Below are positions 1 to 8,206 of a stretch of DNA of 64,000 nucleotides, one piece after another. The stretch's first letter is position 1; every line of letters starts with the position of its first letter. The translations under genes were made by a program, and so were the position numbers. The notes below the pieces were generated by a model. That model made no database searches, was not told where the DNA came from, and worked only from the letters and a program-made list of their open reading frames with translations. The stretch comes from Gordonia phthalatica (GTDB lineage: Bacteria > Actinomycetota > Actinomycetes > Mycobacteriales > Mycobacteriaceae): positions 372,001-436,000 of the forward strand of contig NZ_CP011853.1 of assembly GCF_001305675.1 (NCBI RefSeq), read 5' to 3'.

Positions 1-1289
1 GTGCGCTTGGTGTCGAGCAGGGTGATGGCCGGGGGCGGCGGCTTCGGGATGTTGACGGCGACGCGGCCTTCGAGGACGTGGCGCAGGGTGCGCAGCAGAC
101 GTGCGGCGGTGAGCTCGCCGTCGGAGGGAACCAGCGGGCGCCGCTGCTCGTCGCGCTTGCCGATGATGCGCGGGGCGTTCGCGGTGCCGTACAGGACGTC
201 GACCACCTGCGACTCGACGAACGACATCTTGTCCTCGACCACCAGGACGGTCTCGACGCCGTCGGCCAGCTGCCGGACCTTCTCGGCGCCGAGCGGGTAG
301 GGCATGCCGACACGCATGATGCGGATGCCGGCGCGGATCAGGTCGTCGTCGTGCAGACCGAGCTCCGACAGTCCCTGGCGGAGCGAGTCGTAGGCGGTGC
401 CGACGGCCACGATGCCGAGCCAGGCGTCGGCGGGGTTCACCTCGATGGCGTCGATCTCGCTGAGCGCGGTCATCTTCTGGACCATCTCCCAGCGCGGGCC
501 GTAGAGATCGGCTTCGGCGAGCACGCTGTCCGGCGGGGCGGCCATGACGCGCTGACGGTAGGTCCACGGGCGACCCTGCCACTCCAGGTCGGGGACGTCG
601 ACGTGGAATTCGGTGAAGTCGCGGTTCAGGGTCCACAGACCGTCGCACACATCGGCGACCAGCTTCATCGCCGGCCAGGTGCCGGATGCGCGGGAGAGCT
701 CGATGCCGAAGATGCCGAAGGCGATGACCTCCTCGGCGTTGCGCGGGAACAGGACCGGCATCGACAGCGCGGCGAGTGAGCGCTCGCTGGCCGCGGGGAC
801 GGTGGACGACTTGGCGGCGGGATCGTCACCGACCAGGGCCAGGGCGCCGCCCTTCGGGTGAGCGCCGTACATGGCGGCGTGACGGAAGGCGTCGCTGGCG
901 CGGTCGAGACCGGGGCCCTTGCCGTACCAGACGCCGACGATGCCGTCGTGGGTGCGGGCGCCCTTGGGGAGCTCCTGCTGGCTGCCCCAGACCGACGTGG
1001 CGCCGAGCTCCTCGTTGAGGCCGGGGACGAAGGTGATGGCGTGCGCATCGAGGTCGGGGACCTCGCCGAAGACCTTGTCGACGGCGGCGAGGGGGCTGCC
1101 CTGGTAGCCGGAGACGAAGGACGCGACGTTGCGGCCGGTACGACGTTCACGCTCGTGGTTCTCCACCAGCATCCGGGCGATGGCCTGCACACCGGTCAGC
1201 AGGACCGGTCCGGAGTTCGGACGGTACTTGTCGGACAGATCGAAGGTCTGCGCCCGCGGGTCGGCGACGGAGGTCATGTGGTCCACCAT
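1..1289 (-). CDS. Indolepyruvate ferredoxin oxidoreductase family protein (3' end outside window)
   Basis: Only the N-terminal ~430 residues lie here; the gene runs off the left edge. Translated from the minus strand it gives an alpha-subunit-like start with GPVLLTGVQAIARM, a GYQGSPL motif (about residues 50-60) and a WYGKGPGLDRASD segment. These are typical of the thiamine-diphosphate half of fused IorA/IorB-type 2-oxoacid:ferredoxin oxidoreductases, which oxidatively decarboxylate aryl- or branched 2-oxoacids from amino-acid breakdown and pass electrons to ferredoxin. The family is usually 1100-1200 residues in actinobacteria. Two in-frame ATGs are possible, at 1289 and 1277. It is transcribed away from an Lrp/AsnC regulator at 1432, a common pairing for amino-acid catabolic genes. 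The family is clear; the exact substrate cannot be read from this part. Confidence 0.85.
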   Translation of the reverse strand, partial: MVDHMTSVADPRAQTFDLSDKYRPNSGPVLLTGVQAIARMLVENHERERRTGRNVASFVSGYQGSPLAAVDKVFGEVPDLDAHAITFVPGLNEELGATSVWGSQQELPKGARTHDGIVGVWYGKGPGLDRASDAFRHAAMYGAHPKGGALALVGDDPAAKSSTVPAASERSLAALSMPVLFPRNAEEVIAFGIFGIELSRASGTWPAMKLVADVCDGLWTLNRDFTEFHVDVPDLEWQGRPWTYRQRVMAAPPDSVLAEADLYGPRWEMVQKMTALSEIDAIEVNPADAWLGIVAVGTAYDSLRQGLSELGLHDDDLIRAGIRIMRVGMPYPLGAEKVRQLADGVETVLVVEDKMSFVESQVVDVLYGTANAPRIIGKRDEQRRPLVPSDGELTAARLLRTLRHVLEGRVAVNIPKPPPPAITLLDTKR

Positions 1290-1365
1290 TCGTCTCGGTC
1301 GGTTTGTGAAACCGATCACCAGTAGCTGATGGTTAAATGGTGGCCAAGCGTGGCAGGGTGGTCAA

Positions 1366-1388
1366 TTGATTCAGTTACAACTGATCAT
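1366..1388. promoter_or_regulatory. Candidate Lrp operator between divergent genes
   Basis: The AT-rich patch around 1360-1405 stands out in this GC-rich sequence. It contains CAGTTacAACTG (1372-1383) inside a looser dyad running from TTGATTCAG to CTGATCA. It lies between the divergent oxidoreductase and Lrp genes, where an autoregulating Lrp/AsnC protein would be expected to bind. The assignment is by position only. Confidence 0.35.
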
Positions 1389-1431
1389 TCTGATTAGTAA
1401 GTGATGTGGATCTCTGGAAGAGGTGACGAAA

Positions 1432-1947
1432 ATGCTCAGCATCGACGAGCTCGACGTGGAGCTGCTGAAACTGCTCGAGAAGGATGCGCGGCAGGGGGTT
1501 GCCGGGCTGGCCTCGACACTCGGCATCTCGCGGAACACCGTGCAGTCCCGGATCCGGCGGTTGGAGGAGGGCGGACTCATCGCGGGCTATCGCCCCCAGA
1601 TCGACATGACGAAGGCCGGGCTGGTGGTCCAGGCGTTTCTGGCACTGGAGACCGAGCAGGGCTCGCTGACCACGATCGCCGAGGCGGTCACCAAGATCCC
1701 GCAGGTCGTCGAGGTGCACACGGTCACCGGCCGCGAGGATCTCCTGGTGCGCGTGGCCACGTCCACCCAGCCCGAGCTCCTCACGCTGATCGAGGGCATC
1801 GTCGGCTTCTCCGGGGTCATCCACTCGACCACATGGCTCACCCTGACCACTCCGCTGCCGCATCGGACGGTGCCCGCACTCGCCGCGAAGGCGAAGGGGA
1901 CGGGGTGGGGGCGATCGACGGCACCCGGCGCCGGTGGTGCACGATGA
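1432..1947 (+). CDS. Lrp/AsnC family transcriptional regulator
   Basis: A 171-residue protein with the standard Lrp layout. The N-terminal winged HTH (ELDVELLKLLEKDARQG, then LASTLGISRNTVQSRIRRLEEGGLI) is followed by an RAM effector domain (VEVHTVTGREDLLVRVAT). These regulators bind an amino acid or related ligand and control transport or catabolism genes, often including a divergent neighbour. Here the neighbour is an indolepyruvate-type oxidoreductase, so aromatic or branched amino-acid catabolism is a reasonable guess. ATG 1432 is preferred over GTG 1423 because the GGAAGAGG at 1415-1422 is correctly spaced only for 1432. The C-terminus (about 20 residues) is longer than usual and low in complexity. 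The next gene begins 4 nt after the stop. Confidence 0.9.
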   Translation: MLSIDELDVELLKLLEKDARQGVAGLASTLGISRNTVQSRIRRLEEGGLIAGYRPQIDMTKAGLVVQAFLALETEQGSLTTIAEAVTKIPQVVEVHTVTGREDLLVRVATSTQPELLTLIEGIVGFSGVIHSTTWLTLTTPLPHRTVPALAAKAKGTGWGRSTAPGAGGAR

Positions 1948-1951
1948 CGAG

Positions 1952-2908
1952 ATGTCGGTGATCAAGCACGATGAACGAGATGTCCGATCCTTCGTCCTGG
2001 TCTGTCTCTGCAGGCTGATCGTCAAGACGCTGCTGAGCATCCTCCCGGTGTCGGAGCGGATGCTCGGCAGGCTCGCGGTCCTCGACGAGTGGGCCGGCCG
2101 CGACCGCCGGACGATTCCGGGGGTGACGGCCGAGCGGTCGGCGATCGCCGGGGTGCCCGTCGACCGCATCACCCCGGATCTGATCGACGACCCGCGCACC
2201 GTCGTCCTCTACCTGCACGGGGGCGCGTTCATCGCATGCGGCCTCAACACGCACCGCGCAGTCGCGAGCACGGTGGCGCGCGATCTCGCGGTGCCGCTGG
2301 TGAACGTCGAGTACCGCCAGTGTCCGCAGGTGGGGGTCGGGACCTCCATCCGTGACGCGTACGCCGTCTACCGTGCGCTCCGCGCGTCCGCGGACGTCGA
2401 CCGGATCGTCGTCGCGGGTGACTCGGCCGGCGGCTACCTCGCCGCCAAGATCGTCGATTACGCGGCTCGCGACGGTCTCGCCGGTCCCGACGCCTACATC
2501 GGGTTCTCTCCGCTGCTGAACCTGTCGCCGGACGCGAAGCGCTCCAGTAAACACGACGCCATGCTTCCGGTCGACCGGCTCGAAGAGCTCCGCCCGTTCT
2601 ACGAGCGTGGCCCCGAGCCGCTCGACGGTTCGTTGGATGCCACGGCGGACGATGTCGCGCGGCATTTCCCGCCCGTAGTCCTCATCTGCGCCCGGGACGA
2701 GGCCCTGCAGAAGGACGCCCTGGACCTGCGCGACGGGCTCGACCGGCACGGGATTCCGAATGAGATCCACCTGTACGCGGGCCAGATCCACGCCTTCCCC
2801 GCCGCGGTGAGCAACTCGACCCAGGCGAAGGATGCGGTGCGGGTCGCCACCGCATTCGTGCGTGATGCGCTGGCTGAAGCCGGTCGGGCGGACGCCGCGT
2901 CGGCCTGA
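1952..2908 (+). CDS. Alpha/beta hydrolase, HSL-type esterase
   Basis: A 318-residue hormone-sensitive-lipase family enzyme. The oxyanion-hole motif HGGAF (about residue 85) and nucleophile motif GDSAGGY (about residue 155) are present. A likely acid residue lies in ARDEAL, and the His is in GQIHAFP. It probably hydrolyses short or medium acyl esters in the cytoplasm; no signal peptide is seen. An upstream in-frame GTG at 1934 would overlap the Lrp gene, but ATG 1952 is preferred. It follows the Lrp gene by 4 nt and is probably cotranscribed with it. The 3' end faces the convergent gene at 3022 across a long hairpin. Confidence 0.85.
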   Translation: MSVIKHDERDVRSFVLVCLCRLIVKTLLSILPVSERMLGRLAVLDEWAGRDRRTIPGVTAERSAIAGVPVDRITPDLIDDPRTVVLYLHGGAFIACGLNTHRAVASTVARDLAVPLVNVEYRQCPQVGVGTSIRDAYAVYRALRASADVDRIVVAGDSAGGYLAAKIVDYAARDGLAGPDAYIGFSPLLNLSPDAKRSSKHDAMLPVDRLEELRPFYERGPEPLDGSLDATADDVARHFPPVVLICARDEALQKDALDLRDGLDRHGIPNEIHLYAGQIHAFPAAVSNSTQAKDAVRVATAFVRDALAEAGRADAASA

Positions 2909-2917
2909 TACTCGCCG

Positions 2918-3000
2918 CTACTGCTGAAAACGTCCCCGCTGGGGCTCACCGAGGGCAATCTGCCCTCGGAGAGCGCTGACGGGGACGTTTTCAGCAGTAG
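2918..3000. terminator. Long bidirectional hairpin between convergent genes
   Basis: Two perfect 21-nt inverted arms (2918-2938 and 2980-3000; the left arm begins CTACTGCTGAAAACG) enclose a second stem, CCGAGGGC/GCCCTCGG (2949-2969). There is no T-run on either side. It sits exactly between convergent genes ending at 2908 and 3022, so a two-way terminator is the simplest role. The right arm ends TTTCAGCAGTA, which recurs in the hairpin at 20232-20308. Confidence 0.65.
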
Positions 3001-3021
3001 GTGTCAGATCTGGGGACGTCC

Positions 3022-4041
3022 TCAATCGTCGCCGAGGAGGTCCTTGACGGCCTTGTCGATGAATGCGGTGTCGACGGGGTTCATCCCGATGCCGGCGAAG
3101 TGGCCCCAGACGCCGGGGATGGGGCGGAACTCGCTGCCCTTGATGAACTGGCCTGCCCACTGATCCTCTTCCGGGGCGAAATAGCGGTCCTCGTGGCCGG
3201 GCATCTGAATGAGCGGAGCCTTGATGCGGGCGAGCGCTTTCTCGAGGTCGCCGTCGCAGCCCGGGGTGTTGCCGACGTTCGCGGTCTGCCAGGTGTCCGC
3301 GAGGACCAGCAGACAGTTCGCGTCGCGCCCGAGAAAGTGCCCCTCCCAGTAGCGGACAAGGAAGTCTTCGAGGCTCGTGAAACCGAAGTCGCGCCACACC
3401 TCGTCCCAATAGAACGCAGCGGACAGGCCCCAGCCCGCGTAAACGCGGCCGACGGCGCGCAGTCCCTTGTTCGGCGGCGAGGTGTACCAGCCGTCCTCCC
3501 ATGCGGCGTCGGTCATGATTGCAGCACGCACCGCTTCGAGGAAGACGAAATTGTTCGGAGACGTCCTCGTCGAACCGCAGAACGGCAGGAGCCCGTCCAT
3601 CATGTCCGGATAGGAGACACCCCACTGATACGTCTGGCCCGCGCCCATCGACCAGCCGACGACCAGTCGTAGGTGCTCGATGCCGAAGTGCTCGGTGATG
3701 AACGTGTGTTGGGCGCGGACGTTGTCGTACATCGTCACCTTCGGGAACCGCGGTCCGCTCTGAGCCAGGCCGACGTTGTTCGGTGAGGACGACTCACCGT
3801 TGCCGAAGAGCGCTGGAACGACGATGAAGTACTTGTTCGGGTCGAGGCCCATGCCCTCACCGATGAGCCACTCGTTGTTCTCGATGAATCCCGAGTACCA
3901 GGTCGGATACAGGATCGCGTTGCTCTTGTCGGCGTTGAGCGTGCCGAAGGTTCGGTACGCGAGTTTCGCATCCGCGAGGGTGATTCCCGACTGCAATGCG
4001 AAATCGCCGAGCTCGTACGTCTGGAACTTCTGGTCCGTCAT
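3022..4041 (-). CDS. Homoserine O-acetyltransferase-like alpha/beta hydrolase
   Basis: A 339-residue MetX-superfamily protein. The N-terminal region TLADAKLAYRTFGTLN is typical of the family. The nucleophile elbow is GWSMGAG, and the C-terminal acid and His regions are in PGHEDRYF and PGVWGHFAG. MetX itself uses a longer conserved core (RRLGRITYR-like segments) that I do not see, so this is a paralogue, probably an esterase or acyltransferase of unknown substrate. Start 4041 has a strong GGCGAGGAGG ribosome site. An in-frame extension to 4125 lacks support. It is transcribed alone on the minus strand, convergent with the esterase gene. Confidence 0.75.
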   Translation of the reverse strand: MTDQKFQTYELGDFALQSGITLADAKLAYRTFGTLNADKSNAILYPTWYSGFIENNEWLIGEGMGLDPNKYFIVVPALFGNGESSSPNNVGLAQSGPRFPKVTMYDNVRAQHTFITEHFGIEHLRLVVGWSMGAGQTYQWGVSYPDMMDGLLPFCGSTRTSPNNFVFLEAVRAAIMTDAAWEDGWYTSPPNKGLRAVGRVYAGWGLSAAFYWDEVWRDFGFTSLEDFLVRYWEGHFLGRDANCLLVLADTWQTANVGNTPGCDGDLEKALARIKAPLIQMPGHEDRYFAPEEDQWAGQFIKGSEFRPIPGVWGHFAGIGMNPVDTAFIDKAVKDLLGDD

Positions 4042-4158
4042 CGACTGGCCTCCTCGCCGCGCCTGGTGAGCGGGCCGATTGCCCGCTGAGTCGACCAGAC
4101 GCGCCATCCGCCCCGACGCTAGCACCGGGGCCGGTGGCGTCGAGGAGGATCGGCGGTG

Positions 4159-5895
4159 TCAGCTGCGGCCCAGCTTCACCATCTTCTTGTCGAGGGTGAA
4201 GACGGTCATCTCCTTGGTCGACGCGGTCATGATGATGTTCTCCATCCGACCGTCCGGGATCAGCGCCGCGACGGCCTTCTTCAGGGCCGGGTTCGCGGCG
4301 ATCGCAGCGCGGTCAGCCGCCGACGGGCGCAGGAAGCCCTGGTAGATCCGCGGTGTGGAGGTCAGGCCGACCGGCATCCAACCGGGTCGCGGTGTGGGTG
4401 CGATGTACGCGGTCAGGTCGGCGCAGGCGCCGCCGGCGCAGATCTGGAAGGTCTGGACTTCGGTCGCGTAGTCGAACGACCTGGTGGACAGCGTCCACCC
4501 GGATTTGTCGCGCCCCGCGTAGTTCACGGTGCTGGCGGGGGAGAGCGTCGCCGAGGTCATGTCGGCGGCAGTGTTGTCGAGGACCGGCGCCGTCAGCTTC
4601 GCCTTGGCCACCGGGGTGAACTTCCACGAGGCCTTCGGGTCGATCTTCTTGGACCAGATGCCGACCTTGCCGTCCTTGCGGCCCTCCACCTGCAGTTCAC
4701 GGTTCGCCGACCGCGGCCCGGTCTGCCGGACGCTGATGGCCGAGGTGATCTCGCCCGGCACCTTCGGCTGCTGAATCCACTGGGGCGACGGCAGCTGGAA
4801 CTTGGCGTACGGCTTCGGGAAGATGCCGCGCAGGAACGGATACTGGGCGAAGAAGCCCTCGAAGTTGTTCGGCGCGCCCTTCAGATTCCCCTGGTCCTCC
4901 GGGGTGTACGAGAAGAAGAGGGTGTCGGCGCCGGACATGTCGAAGTCCCACAGGCGGGTGTACATGTCGCCGTAACGGTTGATGACCATGGTCGTCGAAC
5001 CGGCCGACGAGAGGTTCACCGCGCGGAAGCGGCCGTCGACCGGTCCCTGCATCTCGTAGCTGTAGTCGGAGCTGTAGCGCTTGCTGCTCGGCTTGAACGG
5101 GTCGCCGCCGGGCAGCCACGGATCCAGGATGAAGATGCGGTCACCGGTCTGCGACAGCGCGTACAGGCTGGTGACGCCCGCGCCACCGACCGGCTGCTCG
5201 TGGCCGGCGCCGTCGGTCCAGAAGCCCTGCTGCTTGAACGGGATCACCGACGTGTACATCGGATCGAGCCAGGAGAAGCTCCAAGCGCGCATGGTCGGCC
5301 GGACCTTGGTGCCGCCCGGATTCATCCAGATCGGTGAGCCGAATCGAGCCGTCCACCACCACAGTTCGGGGGTCTGGTCGGCGGACTCGAGGGTGTAGAC
5401 CTTGCCTCCGTTGGCGAGGACCACCAGGCGGCTGCCGTCGACCGAGAGCCCCGTGATGCGGTTCTTGACGCACAGCGGAACGGGGGCGATCCGCCAGTCG
5501 CCCTTGCCCTTGCTGGACTTGACGTACAGGTTCCGGTTGAACAGGGCGTACTGCCACGAGACGTTGAATCCGGCCTTCTCCGAACGCATCTCGATGCGCG
5601 ACGGGAGGCCGCGCTGCACCGGTGCGGATGCGCGCGGCATCGTCAGCAGACCGATTCCGCGGTTCGGCGCGTGCAGCGGGACCGGCCAGGTGCCCGCGCG
5701 ACCCGGGAAGGTCAGCACGGCGCAGCTCACCGGCGCGGGGAGGATGCCGATCGGCAGGTACTCGTCCGCGGTCGCCGTCGGCGGGTTGCCGAGCGTCAGC
5801 GCGGCGGCGAGTCCGGCGGCCACGGCGCCGAGACCGAATCGTCGGGCTCCGCGCCGCAGGCGCGATGCGAGAGGGGGTCGAGGGCTGGAGGGCAT
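4159..5895 (-). CDS. Secreted protein of unknown function (578 aa)
   Basis: A basic N-terminus, a hydrophobic stretch (FGLGAVAAGLAAALTLG) and an alanine-rich cleavage region (PPTATADEY) give a clear signal peptide. The mature part is about 540 residues, rich in Trp, Tyr and Gly, with repeated blade-like segments (SRLVVLANGGKVYTLES, DRIFILDPW, TTMVINRYGDMYTRLWDFD) that suggest a beta-propeller or WD/PQQ-like fold. Two Cys (FQICAGGACADL) lie close together near residue 485. I recognise no catalytic motif. The start is supported by a TTAACT box ending 7 nt upstream, without a ribosome site. It is probably a cell-envelope protein of the Mycobacteriales. Confidence 0.6.
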   Translation of the reverse strand: MPSSPRPPLASRLRRGARRFGLGAVAAGLAAALTLGNPPTATADEYLPIGILPAPVSCAVLTFPGRAGTWPVPLHAPNRGIGLLTMPRASAPVQRGLPSRIEMRSEKAGFNVSWQYALFNRNLYVKSSKGKGDWRIAPVPLCVKNRITGLSVDGSRLVVLANGGKVYTLESADQTPELWWWTARFGSPIWMNPGGTKVRPTMRAWSFSWLDPMYTSVIPFKQQGFWTDGAGHEQPVGGAGVTSLYALSQTGDRIFILDPWLPGGDPFKPSSKRYSSDYSYEMQGPVDGRFRAVNLSSAGSTTMVINRYGDMYTRLWDFDMSGADTLFFSYTPEDQGNLKGAPNNFEGFFAQYPFLRGIFPKPYAKFQLPSPQWIQQPKVPGEITSAISVRQTGPRSANRELQVEGRKDGKVGIWSKKIDPKASWKFTPVAKAKLTAPVLDNTAADMTSATLSPASTVNYAGRDKSGWTLSTRSFDYATEVQTFQICAGGACADLTAYIAPTPRPGWMPVGLTSTPRIYQGFLRPSAADRAAIAANPALKKAVAALIPDGRMENIIMTASTKEMTVFTLDKKMVKLGRS

Positions 5896-5902
5896 TGCCT
5901 GA

Positions 5903-5908
5903 AGTTAA
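5903..5908 (-). promoter_or_regulatory. -10 box of a leaderless start (gene at 5895)
   Basis: TTAACT on the minus strand ends 7 nt before ATG 5895. No purine-rich site precedes the ATG. Confidence 0.5.
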
Positions 5909-6031
5909 CTGTTTGCCGTGGTCAGGGGCCAATTCGTAGCCGGAATTCGCTTGAACGGATGATAGTTGCTCCGACTGGGCGGGGGCAGGCGCGCCGAACG
6001 CGGCCGTTTCGGTTCCCGGCTTCGGTGCGGG

Positions 6032-6062
6032 TCGTTGCCAACCCGCTACCCGTCGGCAACGA
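6032..6062. promoter_or_regulatory. Inverted repeat just upstream of ligC
   Basis: TCGTTGCC (6032-6039) and GGCAACGA (6055-6062) are perfect 8-bp arms around a 15-nt spacer, ending 7 nt before GTG 6070. It could be an operator or a small 5'-end hairpin. The surrounding 5896-6069 gap holds the divergent promoters of the secreted-protein gene and ligC. Confidence 0.4.
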
Positions 6063-6069
6063 TGAACGA

Positions 6070-7134
6070 GTGGACCTCCCCGTGAACCCGCCCGTGCAGC
6101 CGATGCTCGCCAAAGCGGTCACCGCCGTGCCCGACCAGCCCGACGACGGGCCCGTGTGGTCGTACGAGCCGAAATGGGACGGCTTCCGCGCCTTGATCTT
6201 CCGCGACGGCGACGAGGTCGTGATGGCCTCGCGCGGCGGCAAGGATCTGGCGCGCTACTTCCCGGAACTGGTCGACGCGGCGCGGTCGTCACTCCCGGAG
6301 CGGGTGGTGCTCGACGGCGAAGTGGCGGTCGCGCAGCCGGTCTCGGGGGTGAACCGGCTGGACTGGGATTCGCTGTCGCAGCGCATCCACCCGGCGGCGT
6401 CGCGCGTGGCCAAACTGGCGGAGGAGACGCCCGCGGTGTTCATCGGGTTCGACGCCCTCGCCACCGACTCGCTCGATCTGACGGGAGAGACGTTCGACGT
6501 GCGTCGCCGAGCGCTCGTCGACGCGGCCGCAGGCCTCGACGACCCGCGGATCCAGGTCAGCCGGGTCACGCGGGATCCGGAGCAGGCTCGGGCGTGGTTC
6601 ACCGAGTTCGAGGGCGCCGGACTCGACGGCGTCGTCGGCAAGCGGCTCGACGGCGTCTACGTGCCGGGTAAGCGCGAGATGGTGAAGATCAAGCACAAGC
6701 GAACCGCCGACTGCGTCGTCCTCGGCTATCGGATCCACAAGTCGGGGACCGGGCTCGGATCCATGCTGCTGGGCCTCTACGACGGCGGCGAGCTGCGCAT
6801 GGTCGGCGGCTCCAGCGCCTTCTCCGATAAGAAGCGGATCGAGCTGCAGGAGCTGTTCGAGCCGATGCGCCTCGATCCCGACCACGTCGCGCAGGGCGAG
6901 GTGAGCCGGTGGCGGACGGCGGGCAGCGCCGAGTGGATCCCGATCCGCCCGGAGCTGGTCGCCGAGTTCGCCTACGACCAGATGGAGAACCAGCGGTTCC
7001 GGCACACGGTGAAGTTCCTGCGCTGGCGACCCGACCGCGATGCTGCGAGCTGCGGATACGACCAGCTCGAGGTGCCGCTCACCTACGACATCTACGACGT
7101 CCTCGAGACCGGAAGGGCCGACGATGCCTCCTAA
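6070..7134 (+). CDS. ligC: ATP-dependent DNA ligase LigC
   Basis: A 354-residue stand-alone ATP-dependent ligase, close to the length of M. tuberculosis LigC (Rv3731, 358 aa). The nucleotidyltransferase motif I EPKWDGFRAL carries the adenylated Lys (K35), and motif IV DGVVGKR and motif V region VKIKHKRTADCVV follow. The C-terminal OB domain covers about residues 215-354. LigC seals nicks in gap-repair and NHEJ-like reactions with the primase-polymerase encoded immediately downstream; the two reading frames overlap by 11 nt, which implies coupled expression. GTG 6070 is the most likely start; GTG 6082 is an alternative. Confidence 0.88.
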   Translation: MDLPVNPPVQPMLAKAVTAVPDQPDDGPVWSYEPKWDGFRALIFRDGDEVVMASRGGKDLARYFPELVDAARSSLPERVVLDGEVAVAQPVSGVNRLDWDSLSQRIHPAASRVAKLAEETPAVFIGFDALATDSLDLTGETFDVRRRALVDAAAGLDDPRIQVSRVTRDPEQARAWFTEFEGAGLDGVVGKRLDGVYVPGKREMVKIKHKRTADCVVLGYRIHKSGTGLGSMLLGLYDGGELRMVGGSSAFSDKKRIELQELFEPMRLDPDHVAQGEVSRWRTAGSAEWIPIRPELVAEFAYDQMENQRFRHTVKFLRWRPDRDAASCGYDQLEVPLTYDIYDVLETGRADDAS

Positions 7135-8185
7135 ACCGAAGCCGGTGATGCTCGACGTCGACGGCGTCGAGTGCAAGCTCAGCAACCCCGACAAGATCTA
7201 CTTCCCCGAGCTCGGCGAGAACGGCGGCCGCAAGGGCGACCTCGTCGACTACTACCAGACCATGGCGTTGGCCGGTCCGCTCCTCGCGGCGATCGGTGGT
7301 CGTCCCACCTTCCTGCAACGGTTCCCCGACGGCGTCGAGGGGGAGCAGATCTATCAGAAGCACCTGCCGAAGTATCACCCCGACCACGTCCAGTCGACGA
7401 AGATCGTCTTCCCGTCCAAGCGGACCGGGCAGGCCTTCTGCCCCCGGATCCCCGCCGACATCGTGTGGGCCGCCAACCTCGGGACCTTCACCTTCCACTC
7501 CTGGCCCACACTCGACGGCGACAACGACCACCCCGACCAGCTGCGGATCGACCTCGATCCCGCGGACGGCAAGACCTTCGACGACGTGCGTCGCGTCGCC
7601 CTCGACCTGCTGAAGCCCTTCCTCGACGAGATCGGGATGACCGGCTTCGCCAAGACGTCGGGCAGTCGCGGCGTGCACGTCTTCGTGCCGATCCGACCCG
7701 AGTGGGACTTCATCGCGACCCGTCGCGCGGTGATCGCACTCGGCCGCGAACTCGAGCGACGCGCACCGGATGCCGTCACCACCTCGTGGTGGAAGGAGGA
7801 GCGCGGCGACCGCATCTTCATCGACTACAACCAGAACGCCCGCGACCGGTCGATGGCGTCGCCGTATTCGGCGCGCAAGTCGGCCCGCGCCCGCGTCTCG
7901 ACCCCGGTGACGTGGGAGGAACTGGTCGACGTCGATCCGGACGACCTCACCATCGCCACCGTCCCCGCGCTCGTCGAGAAGCGCGGCGACCCCTGGGCCG
8001 ACATCGACGAGCACCGCTCCGGCCTGGAGACGCTGCTGGAGATGGTGGTGCGCGACGAGGCGAACGGTCTCGGCGACCTGGTCTATCCCCCGAACTACCC
8101 GAAGATGCCGGGCGAACCGCCGCGCGTCCCGCCGAGCAAGATGGTCGCCGAGCACTGGGACGCGGACGGGAACCGGGTGGAGTAG
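7124..8185 (+). CDS. LigC-associated primase-polymerase (Prim-PolC / LigD PolDom-like)
   Basis: A 353-residue archaeo-eukaryotic primase-type polymerase, matching the stand-alone Prim-PolC that sits next to ligC in mycobacteria (Rv3730c type). The metal-binding DLD-type motif is in LRIDLDPADG, followed by KTSGSRGVHVFVP and the DYNQNARDRSMASPYSARK segment, which is diagnostic of LigD polymerase domains. It fills short gaps with a preference for ribonucleotides before LigC seals them. It starts inside the ligC 3' end (ATG 7124). It is not fused to ligase or nuclease domains. Confidence 0.88.
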   Translation: MPPKPKPVMLDVDGVECKLSNPDKIYFPELGENGGRKGDLVDYYQTMALAGPLLAAIGGRPTFLQRFPDGVEGEQIYQKHLPKYHPDHVQSTKIVFPSKRTGQAFCPRIPADIVWAANLGTFTFHSWPTLDGDNDHPDQLRIDLDPADGKTFDDVRRVALDLLKPFLDEIGMTGFAKTSGSRGVHVFVPIRPEWDFIATRRAVIALGRELERRAPDAVTTSWWKEERGDRIFIDYNQNARDRSMASPYSARKSARARVSTPVTWEELVDVDPDDLTIATVPALVEKRGDPWADIDEHRSGLETLLEMVVRDEANGLGDLVYPPNYPKMPGEPPRVPPSKMVAEHWDADGNRVE

Positions 8186-8206
8186 GGGCTCAGCCGAGTT
8201 CTAGCG

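Noticed and set aside
6062..6085. A 7-codon ORF (MNEWTSP) overlapping the ligC start
   Set aside because: It is too short and lacks features such as repeated codons for one amino acid; it is most likely chance.
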